A stretch of 64,000 bases of DNA from Tanypteryx hageni (lineage: Eukaryota > Arthropoda > Insecta > Odonata > Petaluridae). The stretch lies in assembly GCA_028673005.1 (NCBI GenBank), contig CM054118.1, positions 63,545,401-63,609,400 on the forward strand. The letters run 5' to 3'. The notes under the pieces are model-generated. The model did not search any database, was not told where the DNA came from, and saw only the letters and a list, made by a program, of their open reading frames with translations. A program made the translations under genes and the position numbers. Shown piece by piece: positions 44,493 through 56,507 of the stretch (position 1 is its first letter; each line of letters begins with the position of its first letter).

Positions 44493-46690
44493 TCACGGCT
44501 ACCGTAGCCGTCCTGGGGTCCACGAAGTCTCCACCGTACTTCACCCTACCACGCATTCACTCTACTTCTTCCGGCTCCTTCGTCACCTTCCAAAAAACAT
44601 TTACATTTTAAATTAATAAAGTCTTAATTAAAAAAAATACATTTAAAAAATTATTTTTTGCTAAAAATTTGTAACAAACCATTTCAATTAATTAACGAAC
44701 TATTATACCTATACTGAATACGTGTTTGAAATATACATGAAATATAGTCAGTGAGAAATTAGATCATAAAATCTTTTTTCTGTCAGCTAAAAGGGGAGGT
44801 CGTAGTATTGTTAGATTCGGGGGCGTCTTGGATTCGAATACGGTATATCAGATTTCTCCAAAAATATACAGCTATAAGAGGCAATTTCATTTATAACTCG
44901 AAAATCCGCGTACTGATACAGCAGATATTTGCAAAAAATTAATTAGTTGGAAAATGTTTCGATGAATTGTAATCACAGAAGAGTAAAACGAGCTTTATTG
45001 ATTTTTTTTCTTTGGAGTACATGTTTCATAATCAGCCAATTCGTAGTTCCTTGTCCGCCCGTCGTGATGACAGCAATGCTCTCTTCAGGGACTTATGTAA
45101 ACTAAATTATATCGATAGTCAGTTATTTGGAGCGAAATGTAGATGGCGAAAGTGAGCGGAAGGACCATTTGAATGCAGTCTAGGTGTGTAGTGAAGTAGA
45201 GAGCACATTATCGTAGGAATCGTTGGATTCTTCTGGAAACAAAGCATGGTAAAGTGATTGCGATACGATCTCAGGTAAAGGAAGTTTTGTTGAGATATAA
45301 TTTTCGTGTAGCATATTAACATTTTCAAGCAGTATGCTACCGAAAACTAGCTGTTTATCCTTTGTGAAGTTATGTCGTATCTCCGGCATCACGTGGCTTC
45401 AAAGTTAATCTAACGCATGATCTTTATGGTTCCAGTTTCAATGTCATGTAATATCGCTCTTAGAATTTTTTATTTAATCGGATAAATTTGGAATGTGCGA
45501 TATATCACAAATGGTGTGCAAGCAATTAATGCGGAAAAGAACGTTTTGAAGGATATGTAACACGTTATCCGTAGCTGATTGCCATGGCCCCTCCCATAAA
45601 GAAATTGCAATGCATTTTCTTCTACATAAAATTTATATCGAGTTATAGGTATTATTATAAATTACAGTTTTACAGATTGCATAAATATCAATTCTGAAAT
45701 CTCCCAAATACCAAATTTTAGTAATCGGGTATAAAAAGGCAAAGTTCGCTTTCGTCAAAACTGAAATATAGTAACCTAATGTATGCGATTGAAGTCCGAG
45801 TTATAGTAAAATCTTCTGGCACAAATCTCCGAGCAGATGACTGAGATTACTGAGCGGACTATACGAGTTTAAATCTGGTTGTAATTGAGTATTTGTTTAT
45901 AAAACATTAAAAACTAGCAAAGCGTGCTGAATCCGCATGTTTGTAAAGTATTAAAATTTTTATATTTCTAAAAACGTCAATTTTAAGCAAAGATGCACAC
46001 ATTGTAAGTCAATTCACGAGGAAAATGTGTGCCATAATTTTAAAACCACAGATGCAGGCTTTTAGTGATAATTGATAGTAGCTCAATAACTTTGGCCAAA
46101 ACTAACAAAAGTGGAATACTCCTTTAGCCAAAACAACTAGAGGGCTGCCGTGCTTCTGTCACTAATGAAGTTAAATTTTTTTATTTTATTTTTGTTTATG
46201 GCTTTTATTGTGATAAGTAACTTGCTAACTTAAATTCAGGACAACACATTACTTTTGCACTTTGAATCCTATTCACTTTTTAATTTGTTTAATTTCAATA
46301 AATTAAGCATTATCATGAGAAATAATAATTAACCTTCTTGAAACTTTTTTGTAGGCTGCATACTCCATTTTCTTGATGGATTTGTGTGAGACTAGATCGG
46401 CTCCAACTGAGCTTTGTCCATCTTGAATCTTCATCGCCTCAGCACCTTGGAAGTATTTCTATAAATCAAGTACCTAATTGAGGCATGAGATGCTGTACTT
46501 GATGTTGAGAGGGTTATTTTTTAATGTCTTATCTATGATATTCAACAAATTCATGAGCAATAGAATTGTGATACTGGTGGATTCCAAATCAGCAGCCCCA
46601 GAATATTGTCATTTTACCTGATTTCTCCACCAGGCAGTCATAATTAAAAGACTCAACACGTGGTAGAATCCCGAAAAACATGGAAGGAGC
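44493..46690. other. AT-rich non-coding stretch
   Basis: Only short unsupported frames. No terminal repeats, tRNA folds or splice-bounded exons were found. Confidence 0.4.
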
Positions 46691-46846
46691 ACAAGTTACC
46701 TTGAAATTAAAATAAAAACTCCTGAACCATAAAATAATCCAGATGAGCGCACACAGGTCAATAAGAAGAGAAAATGGAAAAAAATTAAAATGATACAAGC
46801 ACTTGGCAAGTTTTTCCCGAGTTTTCCAAGCGATTGTGTGCATGTA

Positions 46847-48072
46847 CGAGGGTGAATCAAAAAGTTCCCGGAAAGTTTCAGTAACAATGTTCCTGCATTC
46901 CAAATAATAACAAAGCATTGTTGCCTAAAACTAGCAATATCTTAGCCATAACAATTCAATATTTCGTAATAATTCATTCATTTGTTATAATATAAAAGCA
47001 GTTTTTCTAACCCATTAATTCATGAGTATGGATAACTTGAAGTTGGAGATTCGAGTAAACGTAATGTTTTTGACAAAACTTGGATGAAAATCGAATGCCA
47101 TTATTCAGGCTTTGCAGAAAGTTTACGGGGATGATGCATCTAAGAAAACTGCAGTTTATGAACGGATTAAGCAGTTTAAGCTTGGACGAGAAGACATTAA
47201 AGATGACTATCAAAGTGGAAGACCATCAACGTCGATCAACGAAGAAACCGTGGTTGCTGTCCAATCAATTGTAGAAGAAGATAGACGAGTTTCAGTGCAA
47301 ATGATAGCCAAACGTTTGGACATCTCATATGGCTCAGCTCAATCAATCCTCAAAGATAGTTTAGGATTAAGCAAGCTTTCTGCTAGATGGGTACCGAAAG
47401 CGTTGCGCCCTGAACACAAGACTCGGAGAGCTGACCATGCAGTTGAGTTCCTCAACCGATTTGATCTAAACAATGGTTACCAAGGGGATCAAGTGGACCA
47501 ATAAAGTTCAAAGCTGAACAATCAATCAAGAAGGTTATGGCAATTGTTTTTTGGGATAATGTAGGTGTAATCATGGTCGATTTTCTTGAGGGGCAACGGA
47601 CAGTAACAGGAGGTTATTACGAACAAGTTTTAAAAAAATTTAACGCTGCACTTATAAAAAAAGGCCTTGGAAACTGCTCGGAGAATTCTGTTTCACCATG
47701 ACAATGCTCCAGCACATTCATCTACGGTATCAAGAGCTGTGCTTCGAGAATTGCGCTGGGAAACATTGTCTAACCCACCCTACATTCCAGACTTGGCTCC
47801 TTCGGACTTTTTTCTGTTTCCCAAATTAAAGGAGCACATCAAGGGAGTTCGCTGGGAATTGATATGCGAGGCCAAGCAAGCAGTTTTGAACTGGTTTCAT
47901 TCAAACGATCAAAATTTCTACAAAAATTGGTTAGAACGATGATGACATCGAATGGGAAAGTGTTTCGAGTTAAATGGTGAATATGTTGAAAAATAACTAC
48001 AAAATTAATGGTTCTTTTTGAGTTTCTTTTGTTTTTATATGATAACTCCGGGAACTTTTTGATTCACCCTCG
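46847..48072 (+). mobile_element. Mariner-family transposon with intact ends and a dead transposase
   Basis: 1226 bp between TA dinucleotides (46845-46846 and 48073-48074). Terminal inverted repeats CGAGGGTGAATCAAAAAGTT and AACTTTTTGATTCACCCTCG match perfectly, with CCCGG following inside. Size and ends fit mariner elements (about 1.3 kb, TA target), the group that gave rise to SETMAR. The ends could still be substrates for a related active transposase. Confidence 0.93.
47080..47942 (+). pseudogene. Mariner transposase, frameshifted with internal deletion
   Basis: The N-terminal helix-turn-helix region is in one frame (47112-47504): MQKVYGDDASKKTAVYERIK, RPSTSINEE and RVSVQMIAKRLDISYGSAQS, two DNA-binding HTH motifs. 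After FLNRFDLNNG the part with the first catalytic Asp seems deleted; IKFKAEQSIKKVMAIVFWDN resumes in another frame, followed by FHHDNAPAHSS (second Asp) and LAPSDFFLFPKLKEHIKG (third Asp, D34D type) in a third frame. It cannot make active enzyme. Confidence 0.9.
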
Positions 48073-48474
48073 TATGTGTGTGCTTTTCCATTCCTTTAGG
48101 CTAGTTTTCAACAACAGGTCCCTGTAGGCCATCGTCCTGCAATCTTGCAAGTATCATTTTAATTACTTTTCATTTTCTTTTCTTAATGATGTGTGTGCGC
48201 ACATCAGGATTATTTTACGGTTCAGGAGTTTTTGTTTCTATTACATTCTGTACACCGTAGTCTCCAAATTCTATTTTTACCATGTTATGTTCTAAATTTG
48301 ATGCCGAGCAGCACTATAGGATCAATCCCTTCTTTATCATTATTGACTCTGTTCAGATGACTCAATTCTGCATTCTGCGGCGGAACAATTTCAGGAAAAG
48401 TACAAAAAGGAAATCTCAAAGGATTTCAGTGAAGAAATCATCTTCCTCAGGTGAATATATTCTGTGAATTTTAA

Positions 48475-48770
48475 GTTGGGTTGTAACCCAAAGGAATTGC
48501 TACAAGAAGTAATGGAACTTGGACTCTGGGGTGTTTCCTAATATCACAATTGCATTGCATATTTTCCTTAGTTTGCCTGTATCAGTGGCTTCATGTGAAC
48601 GCACTTTCAGCATGCTAAAATGGATTAAGAATGACCACCGTTCAACAATGAGACGAGCGAATGGTTGGGCTCACAATAAACTATGACAGTGCACGTAACT
48701 TAGATTTTTCATCAATAATTAATAAATCTGTAAAAACTAAAGCTAGAAAAGCATTCCTTAAATAAAAAAT
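48475..48770 (+). pseudogene. hAT transposase C-terminal remnant 1
   Basis: Fragments of the hAT dimerisation region: NITIALHIFLSLPVSVASCE then RTFSMLKWIKNDHRSTM, and after a small break MVGLTINYDSARNLDFSSII to a stop. Cys-Glu-Arg-Thr-Phe-Ser and Leu-Lys spacing are typical. Frameshifts occur near 48655. No terminal repeats found. Confidence 0.75.
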
Positions 48771-49489
48771 TATTCAAATAATTTATTAGCTTATATATTT
48801 ATTTATCTTTTTATCCATCAATATATAAACAATGAATGTTGAATAGGACATGCAAACAAGAAATATAAAATAGAATGATCTTACTTTGTTCTTGCAGGAA
48901 GTTCAAGTATTACGTAACCCAACTTCACCAGTTTTTGATAACCGATATAATCCTGCGTATCCTTCAGTTAGATCCCCTCTCTCCTCTTGATTATGTAATG
49001 CACAGAATTTTTCATTTCATGCATTTTAATCCTTTTTAGTTTTGCTAATTGCATACCTATCACCCAGTGGGTGATAGTGGCAATTCTTTTCTGGCACTGA
49101 CACTTTTGTCTGAGGATGGCCGCGTCATCTATTGCTAAATCGTTTTTTTGAAGTTTTGCAGCAAATTTGTGCCTTTTTCTGGCTCGGCATGATTATAGCA
49201 GGCTTTTAAAAATCATATTACTAATTTTACAGTAAAATCATTATTGGAAACTTGGTGGGAATGTAACATTGTGTTGAAGTGATTTGGTTTCAGTTGGCGA
49301 TGTTTATGACATGTTAGTTGCTGTTTCACCGAACAGAAGCACTTTCATTGGCTAAAGAACTAAAAAACTTTTAATTTTCTATTTTAGAGGTTTGGTACGA
49401 TATTCTCTCACAAATTAATGTTGTTAGCAAGATTATGTAAAGTTAAAATATGCAGTTAGATAAACTATTATCACTTTTGCAAAACAAAG
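48771..49489. other. Non-coding stretch between hAT remnants
   Basis: AT-rich, no supported frame. Confidence 0.4.
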
Positions 49490-50400
49490 TTTTTTAATGC
49501 AACTCAAAGAGAATGGCAAGGGAAAGTTTGAAAATCGCAGCAAAGGAGCTTGCAAAAGAACTTGAAATCCATCCAGAAGTAACTGTTTCTCGAGTGGAAT
49601 CGTCTGTTTGATGAAGAAAAATAAAGAAACAATTTTCACATGAAGCTGAAAAATCAATAAATGATCCTGAGAAAAATTTATGCATTGGAACTTTTACTAA
49701 TTTATTGGACCAAAAAATTACACCATCAAGGGAACGATTTCAGATGTTAAAACGTTTTAATGAAAATTCTGAGTTTTGTACAGTATTTTCCCCTGAAAAA
49801 TGTCCGATGGTGATTTTCTTAAACAGTGAAAAGACCTGTAACTATTGCTTTCAAATCAACAGGATGAATTTAAAAGTTACATTGGTGGATTGCCTGTTTA
49901 CTGAACTCTGTCATCACAAAGAATGGCACTGGATGCCTTGTGATATATTTGTGACAAACATTTCATTGAAATTATGCCAAATATTTGTAATGTGCTTGGA
50001 ATTTTATTGACTGTATGAGTCACTGTAGTTAGTGGAGAACGTAGCTTTTTCAAGTTAAAATTAATTAAAACGTACTTGCGTTCAAGTATGACTCAAAGGA
50101 TGGTTGATCTTGCTACTGTTTCACTTGAAAATTCTATAGCATCATCGCTTGGTTGTCAGACTTTAATCGCTGATTTTGTAATTCATTAAGCAAGAAAAAT
50201 AAAGTTTTGATTGATAGAAGTTTGTTATAAGATATAATAAACTTCAAACATTAACATGAATTCATTGTTTTGAAATTATTGCCTTTTTATTTGTATCAAT
50301 TCAGTGATTTCTCACAATACTGACTATTTAATAATGTTAAAGGGGGCAGTCAAAAAATGAATTTGCCCAGGGCCGCCAATTGTGTAGGACTGGCCCTGGT
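49490..50400 (+). pseudogene. hAT remnant 2 (TTF/ZMYM1-like transposase) with right end
   Basis: Pieces in several frames: LAKELEIHPEVTVSRVE, KIKKQFSHEAEKSINDPEKN, DQKITPSRERFQMLKRFNEN, then VTVVSGERSFFKLKLIKTYL and RSSMTQRMVDLATVSLENSI to a stop near 50190. The order matches TTF-type/ZMYM1-like hAT transposases. An element right end, GGACTGGCCCTG, lies at 50387-50398. The left end was not found. Confidence 0.72.
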
Positions 50401-50803
50401 TGCATATGTATTTAAGAAATTTTTTAAACAAGCAGAATGTGTTGCTTTGAAATTTTTAGTATAAATAGTCCCTTAAATGCATTGCATAGCAATTCATTAT
50501 TTTGCTTATTTTTTATCAAGAATATTTCATATATAAGTTGAATTATTGCTTACATGCCTTTTTTTCACTCCAATAATCAAAATTCATTCACAAAATTACT
50601 CGTCTTGCTCGACAAATAAGAATTACTTACAATTTTTAAATGTCATTCATATGGGTTATGGATTTCAAATACCCTAGCTACATTATCAACATTTAAATCT
50701 TGCTGAAATATTTTCTCTATTTATTTTTCTAGAGCATTTTACATAACTAGTCAAATAACCATTAACTCAAATGTTAATAATAATACTGGAATTTCTCTTT
50801 CAG

Positions 50804-50942
50804 GGTGTTCACCTTGTTCTCGGCTAAGCAAGTTGATGCGCATGAAAGTGGAAGAAAGCTGTGCTGCCTAGTGAAGAGCCATGCTGTGCTGGCAGAGAAT
50901 CTACTCTGTGTGGACAGCCTGTCAATCAGCAAGTGGATGTGA
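50804..50942 (+). CDS. Candidate terminal coding exon, unknown protein
   Basis: A good acceptor (TTTCTCTTTCAG, ending 50803) is followed by a frame of 45 codons (phase: one base, then codons) to TGA at 50940-50942. The peptide starts VFTLFSAKQVDAHESGRKLC and ends LLCVDSLSISKWM. GC content rises to about half here against AT-rich flanks, and AATAAA occurs at 51129-51134. I do not recognise the protein. It may be the last exon of a plus-strand gene whose other exons I could not find, or chance. Confidence 0.25.
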
Positions 50943-52511
50943 GAGTAAGGAGGAGTTGCTTGCTAGAGGAGATGGGATGGGAGAGGGTATTACCTAGGAG
51001 TTGAAATTGTGGTTTGTAAGTGGAATGGGAGCAGGTGTTCATCAAGAACTATTATATCAGCATTTTGCTGATGCATTTCAGCATTTTTAATTATTTGAAA
51101 TTGCTTGGCTTGCAACTCTTTTTAAGGAAATAAAAATATGGCTCAACTTTGAAAATCTAGATTACTTTCCCAGTATAATAACTTTTCTGGGAATTTTGTG
51201 TCCAAGTTAAATAATTCTAAACAATGTAATTAGGCATAAAAAGAAATGTGCAGTTAAACTTGAACTGTTTTAGGTTATAAATAACCTCTGTAGTTAAATT
51301 TAGCTTCAATTTTTGGTAATGAGAATTGTTCAAGTCCAGAGACAATGTTAGAATGAGTTCTTATCCAGGTTTGCTATAATTAAAAAAAACATTCATTTGA
51401 GCCAACTGATCTGAATCTATATCTCAATTTGTTATAAATTCTTTTAATTTGCAAATTTTAAATTTCATTGAGCTGGGAATAATTAATTGCCAGTCTGCTT
51501 AGGATCTTTATGATCATTTCTTTTCATCAATTTCATTGAGCTGTTTAGAGTTTATGCAAGTGCAAGCTATTAAAAACTTGGAAATGCATCAGTTAATTCT
51601 AATGTAAAACGTTCTTAATGAACACCTTTTCTCATCCCTGCTTGCCCTCACTATTTGGTGTTGTGAGCAAACCTATTTTCTCAGCTCCTGGGTCCAACCT
51701 TCCCTCTTTCATCCTATCTTTTTTTAGCAGGATGCATCAATTCCTCTTTACTCTCATCTATTTGGGAGGAGGGGCAGAGGGGATAAAAGTTTAATGTAAA
51801 TTAGAGAATAAAAAGAAAAATACTTTTCATATTTTATCTTTTGTTGTATACCGCTGAGAACGTCGCGTTCGCCTCGCTTTCAGTTTCAACAAATATAAAA
51901 TTCTGTATAAAATACTATGTCCATTTCAGCTTTATGGCATTCATTGATTCGCAATAGAAATTCCGAGAGGAAGACGACAGTCTAGGTCGTGTGCCTCCAA
52001 GCCGCATACTTGCGGAGAAAACACGGTCTCATAAATTGAATGAAACCCCATAAACGAATATAGGTAAACAATTGAGATTAAGCACATGTAATAAGAGGCC
52101 TATGACACACATTCTTTTAAAATTTCCTTCTATTTGAACATCCCGTTCTGTAATTACAGACCGTCAAAGTGATGCCAGCCGCCGCAACGCTCAAAAAAGG
52201 GGGCCATTTTTCATTCTCAATCTAAAAACATACCTTAAAAATCTTTTTAAAAATTCTGCATTACATGAATTAAACGTAGAAATAATTTATCTACACGCTG
52301 ATATGCCGTGCACGAAAATCCCATGAGCCGTTTTTGAGAAATTAAGCCACAAACTCGAGTCTACATACTTTTGGCGCCGACAGTAATCATATTTTTTAAA
52401 CTGACTGTACAATGTTCAGTTGAGGGTTGGGAAAATGCCCTTCACACCACGGTCATGATCAGGTGGTGAACACCAGCTCAGACCTGTCACGCATCCGGCG
52501 GTGCTATTCTG
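50943..52511. other. Non-coding stretch, nothing recognised
   Basis: It would include the 3' UTR of the candidate exon (AATAAA at 51129-51134). The rest is AT-rich, without domains or bounded repeats. Confidence 0.4.
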
Positions 52512-52610
52512 TTTCCCTGTGTCGCACGATGCGACAATGTAACAATGGGTTTAATCTGATGTTGCGTTAATTTCCCATCGTTACATTGTCATATTGTGTG
52601 ACACGGGAAA
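52512..52610. repeat. Inverted repeat (hairpin) upstream of a hAT remnant
   Basis: Arms 52512-52549 and 52574-52610 pair with few mismatches: TTTCCCTGTGTC and GACAATGTAAC pair with GTTACATTGTC and GACACGGGAAA. The loop is about 24 bp. It overlaps the start of the first transposase-like frame. Confidence 0.75.
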
Positions 52611-52639
52611 ACGAGAATAACCCTGCATTCCATCTGCAG

Positions 52640-54290
52640 ACCGCAGAGGGTGAAGGTGAGAAGTGTGAACGTGAAAATTGTAAAAGTCCAATGCATAAAG
52701 TAGCAAGTTCGAAAGCTTATTTAATAAGTCAGTGGCTACAAGAGTTCCCGTACTTCACAACGGATGGAAAAATTATCTTCTGTCAAGCATGCAACAAGGA
52801 GGTAAGTACATTATAATGCTGGCTTGCAACGAATTATTGGCCGTGAATTACTTGTCATCTTTGAGGCAAAAACCATCTACATATTTTGTTTATACGAGCC
52901 ATTTTATGGTAACTATAGACGTGGTTATTCAAAATGTCCAGCAATATAGGTTTCGAGTTATAAAAAACCCACCTAACTCAGCATGTCCAAGGAGTGTGCC
53001 ATAAGGCAAATGTTGAACGCAAATCGAAGATGAAATAAATGCTTTTAACAAAAACTTCTGAGGGATCCCGCAAGAAGAATCAGTTTTATGCAGATTAGTG
53101 TCATGCAATTGTGGCAGCCAACATTTCATTCAGAACACTAAAAAATCCAACATTCAAGGAGTTCCTAGAACGATACTGCCATCAGTCGGTACCTTCCGAG
53201 TCAACGCTAGGCAAGAATTACGTGCAACCCACGTACGATGATGCAATGTGCAGTCAGTCAACGAAACCACTGACGCTCTCGGCAGATACATGGCCAACTT
53301 GGTTGTTGGGAAATTTGACCCAGATGTGCCATCCAGAGTCAACCTCATCTGCACGAAGCAACTTGCCAAAACAAATCAGGAAACAATAGCACTCTCTATG
53401 AACAATGGATTGAAAGTGCTGTATCCCAGCAACAACAACGAAGAGAAAGTGCTGATCCTATACACAGATGCTGCATCGTACATGGTTGCTGCCATGCAGT
53501 TGCTCAAGGTGTTCTATCTCTCCCTTGTGCATGTGATATGCCTTGCCCGTAGTTTGAACCGCATAGCAGAGCAAATAAGACTGGAAATCTCCAAGGTGAA
53601 CAAATCGATCTCCACCGTGAAGAAGGTCTTCGTCGAGGCACCAACAAGAAAACAGGCTTTTTTGAGAAAAACTGCCCGATGTCCTTCTGCCACCTGAGCC
53701 TGTGCTCACCCGCTGGGGCACATGGCTGAAAGCAGCTGAATATTACAGTGAGCATATTCTTCATGTCAAGGAAGTTGTGACAAATCTAGCCGAGCATACT
53801 GCCTGTGTCACTTTAGCGAAAATGTTGCTGGATGATCCCTCCATTCCCAAGGATTTGGTGTATATTAGATGCCACTATACATCCCTTGTGTGGATTATTG
53901 CTGAATTGGAGGGCTCAGGAAAACCCATCTACGAAAATACTGCTTTGCTGAATGAAGTGAAACAAAAAATCATGGAAACGCCAGGTAAAGTGGGGTAAAA
54001 AGTAAGAGCAAAACTAGAAAAAGTGCTACAAAAGAACTCAGGTCTGCAGAGCCTATGTACAGCAGCAGATATACTGGCAGGAAAATCCAGTGAAGTTGAG
54101 TGAAAAATTCCATTTCAACGTGTACCTAAGTTGAAGTTTGCCCACGTCACATCAGTTGATGTCGAACGTTCTTTTTCTGCTTACAAGATGATATTAACTA
54201 ACAAATGCCATAGTTTTGTGGTAGAAAACTTAGAAAAGGTGCTTGTTATTTACTGTGAGGCCAACTACGGGAAATTTGTGGAATAAACAC
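52640..54290 (+). pseudogene. hAT remnant 3 (CGGBP1-like zinc finger type)
   Basis: The N-terminal BED-like finger region (KAYLISQWLQEFPYFTTDGK, then IIFCQACNKEV) ends at 52802, where GAG-GTAAGT looks like a splice donor or a chance site. The catalytic part resumes at about 53060: LKNPTFKEFLERYCHQSVPS, then VNETTDALGRYMANLVVGKF (usual Asp of DETTD is Asn), VLILYTDAASYM (Asp) and VLTRWGTWLKAAEYYSEHIL. The C-terminus at 54160-54286 has VDVERSFSAYKMILTNK. Frame breaks near 53240, 53690 and 54000. The downstream GAGCCTATTTTA repeats (54630-54720) are probably its 3' non-coding end. The family is a hAT lineage related to the CGG-repeat binding protein. Confidence 0.78.
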
Positions 54291-54724
54291 AGAGGTGACA
54301 AATTCATTGTGGGGATTTCGAATGAAAGTTTGTCAAACATTCTGCATAGTACTTAAATATATACTTGAATAGTGTTTTCAGTCAGTATTACTATATGTAA
54401 TGTAGATAGTATTTTCTCTGTTACGTATGGCAAATTAACCATAAGAATAAGTTTCAATGCATAGTAGTCAAATGTTTTTATGTTCTTTGAAAACACAAAT
54501 CAATAATGTTTCGTTGACTGGTAATTTTTGCGTGCGTGCATGTTTCAGTCCTTTTTCGTGAATTAAAGTTGATAGTTGACAGAAATGATGTTGATGTTTT
54601 TTACTGGACAGTTTTTGGAAGTAGTTTTTAGAGCCTATTTTACGTTTTATAAAGCCTAATTAAGCTACTTAAAGAGCCTATTTTAATCGCCTAAAACTTA
54701 ATTTTTAGAACCTAAAAATCCGCG

Positions 54725-55270
54725 GTCTAATGATAACAAAGATATAAATGGTACAGAACTCTATGAAGAGATAGTTGCTTATAAAGACATTTTTAGTAAA
54801 GATAAATTAAAAATTCAAAACCCTTTTGATGTTCTTCAGTTTATTGTATCTAATAATTTATGCTTACCTAACTTAACGATTGCTTTAAGAATATTATTGA
54901 CCATTCCTATTAGTGTAGCAAGCAGTGAACGTTCATTTACTAAATTTAAATTAATTAAAACGTATTTACGAACGAGTATTTCACAAGAGAGGCTTGTAAA
55001 CCTTGCATTAATAGCGATTGAAAATGATGTGCTGAATTAGATGTAAAGGAAATTATTTCTAATTTTGTAACTATGAAATCAAGAAAAATAAAAATTTTGT
55101 GAATAAACTTGCTTCAAATAAAATTTCATATTTATTTATTTAGTCTAATATTCCATTCATGTTACACTAAAATGTTCAACGTATCTTTTTCGACGATTTT
55201 TTTTGTAAAGGGGCGCTCACAGCTATTTTGCAGACGGGCGCTGAACAACTTAGCGCCGGTCCTGCTCACG
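54725..55270 (+). pseudogene. hAT remnant 4 (TTF/ZMYM1-like) with right end
   Basis: One frame encodes NGTELYEEIVAYKDIFSKDK, NPFDVLQFIVSNNLCLPNLT and LLTIPISVASSERSFTKFKL, then KTYLRTSISQERLVNLALIA to a stop near 55037. Its KLIKTYLR motif matches remnant 2, so they are of one family. The right end GCGCCGGTCCTG finishes at about 55265. The left part is missing; it abuts the end of remnant 3. Confidence 0.72.
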
Positions 55271-55609
55271 AATAGGCCAAAGTTTATTTTTGGTCTCGGA
55301 CGTAAGAGACTAGGAACTAAGAGTCGCTCGCTTAGCAGCTATAGGCAAATTTTAGAAGTAGGGATGGTATTGACGGGTAATAACCGTGTTATTCTCAGCT
55401 GAGAGAGCGATTGAGTGCTAACTCACGTGTTACGGTTTTCCATATTTCAGTATAGCTCCAAATCGATACGTACGAACAATAATATTCTTCCCATCATTGT
55501 GAAGGAGGTAGAGAGCGGTGATAAATAATACCCGATCGTTTTTATATAGTCGATAAAAAGGCATCGAGGAGAAAGATCTTCGCATCGACCAAATGTAGGG
55601 AAGGATTCA

Positions 55610-56040
55610 TTATAAGATAAGATAGTTTATTGTAGACACTCTTTGAGTATTACATTGTCAGCAAACAAACAAAAAAATTACAATACATTCCAGTGACAAT
55701 TCAGAAATTGTTCTGATGAATAAAAGGAATGCTCAAACTTTTTTACGTGGAATTTAAAGCTTGTAAGAGGAAGAGACCTGATACTCACTGGGACAGTATT
55801 AAAATATTTTACTGCCCAGTAGTTGGGCCCATTCCTAGCTTTAGTAAGCCTCGAATATGTAATCGTGGAATGAGTACGATTCTCCTATAAGCATGGTTCA
55901 AATTAGACGACAGCAATCTGACCTTTAGGTAAATTAATATAGTGGTCTCGTGGGCGGACTGAAAGATATCAAACGGCTCTATATTTTGTGAGGAGAACCG
56001 GTCCAAACCTCCTACCATCACACCATTAGCGGAGAGTGGA
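55610..56040 (-). mobile_element. LINE 3' end fragment, minus strand
   Basis: On the minus strand a frame reads NGPNYWAVKYFNTVPVSIRS then FKFHVKKFEHSFYSSEQFL to a stop at about 55680, the style of a LINE ORF2 C-terminus. AATAAA follows on the same strand near 55630. The upstream part is degenerate. 5' truncated. Confidence 0.6.
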
Positions 56041-56500
56041 TCAAATCTTATTGAAAATCAAGTAATATAATGGAGAGAAATTTTTCTCACGGAAAAAATG
56101 ACTCGTTGAAAAAGAAAATAATATATAAGTTTCAGCAGACCGGTCCTTGGACTTACTCGCTAGCAAATATTCTAGAGTTTTCCGTTACGTTACTGGGAGC
56201 ACCCTGAACCGCAAAACTGTGAACTGCAAATAAGTAAAGTGATGGAGAATATAGGATTGGTTCCCAAATCTGCGAGAATGTAATTAGTGTGAATATTTTA
56301 TCATACTGACGACCGTATGAAACAGAAACAAATAGTCAGTGAGAAAAATAAACACGCCCAAGAGGAATGTAAAAAACAAGATGACTGAATTTTAATTAAC
56401 TAACCGTGAATGATATAGTAGGCAGATTTGAGATATTGGGAATGAGGATGTCTGAGAAGAAGCTGGCTTGACCAATACTGTGATTCCAAGGTGCCTTCCT
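56041..56500. other. Non-coding stretch
   Basis: No supported frame or repeat boundary. Confidence 0.35.
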
Positions 56501-56507
56501 TTTATCT

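Larger units (their letters stand above)
46692..48246. repeat. Inverted duplicate flanking the mariner
   Basis: Left arm about 46692-46801 and right arm about 48144-48246 are inverted copies: TATCATTTTAATT, then GTGTGCGC and GGATTATTTTA plus GGTTCAGGAGTTTTT. They lie outside the mariner ends, so they pre-date it or belong to a foldback element into which it inserted. Confidence 0.7.

Noticed and set aside
46589..46918. 109-codon minus-strand frame with membrane-like stretch
   Set aside because: It spans the mariner boundary at 46847 and an inverted repeat arm, so it cannot be one gene.
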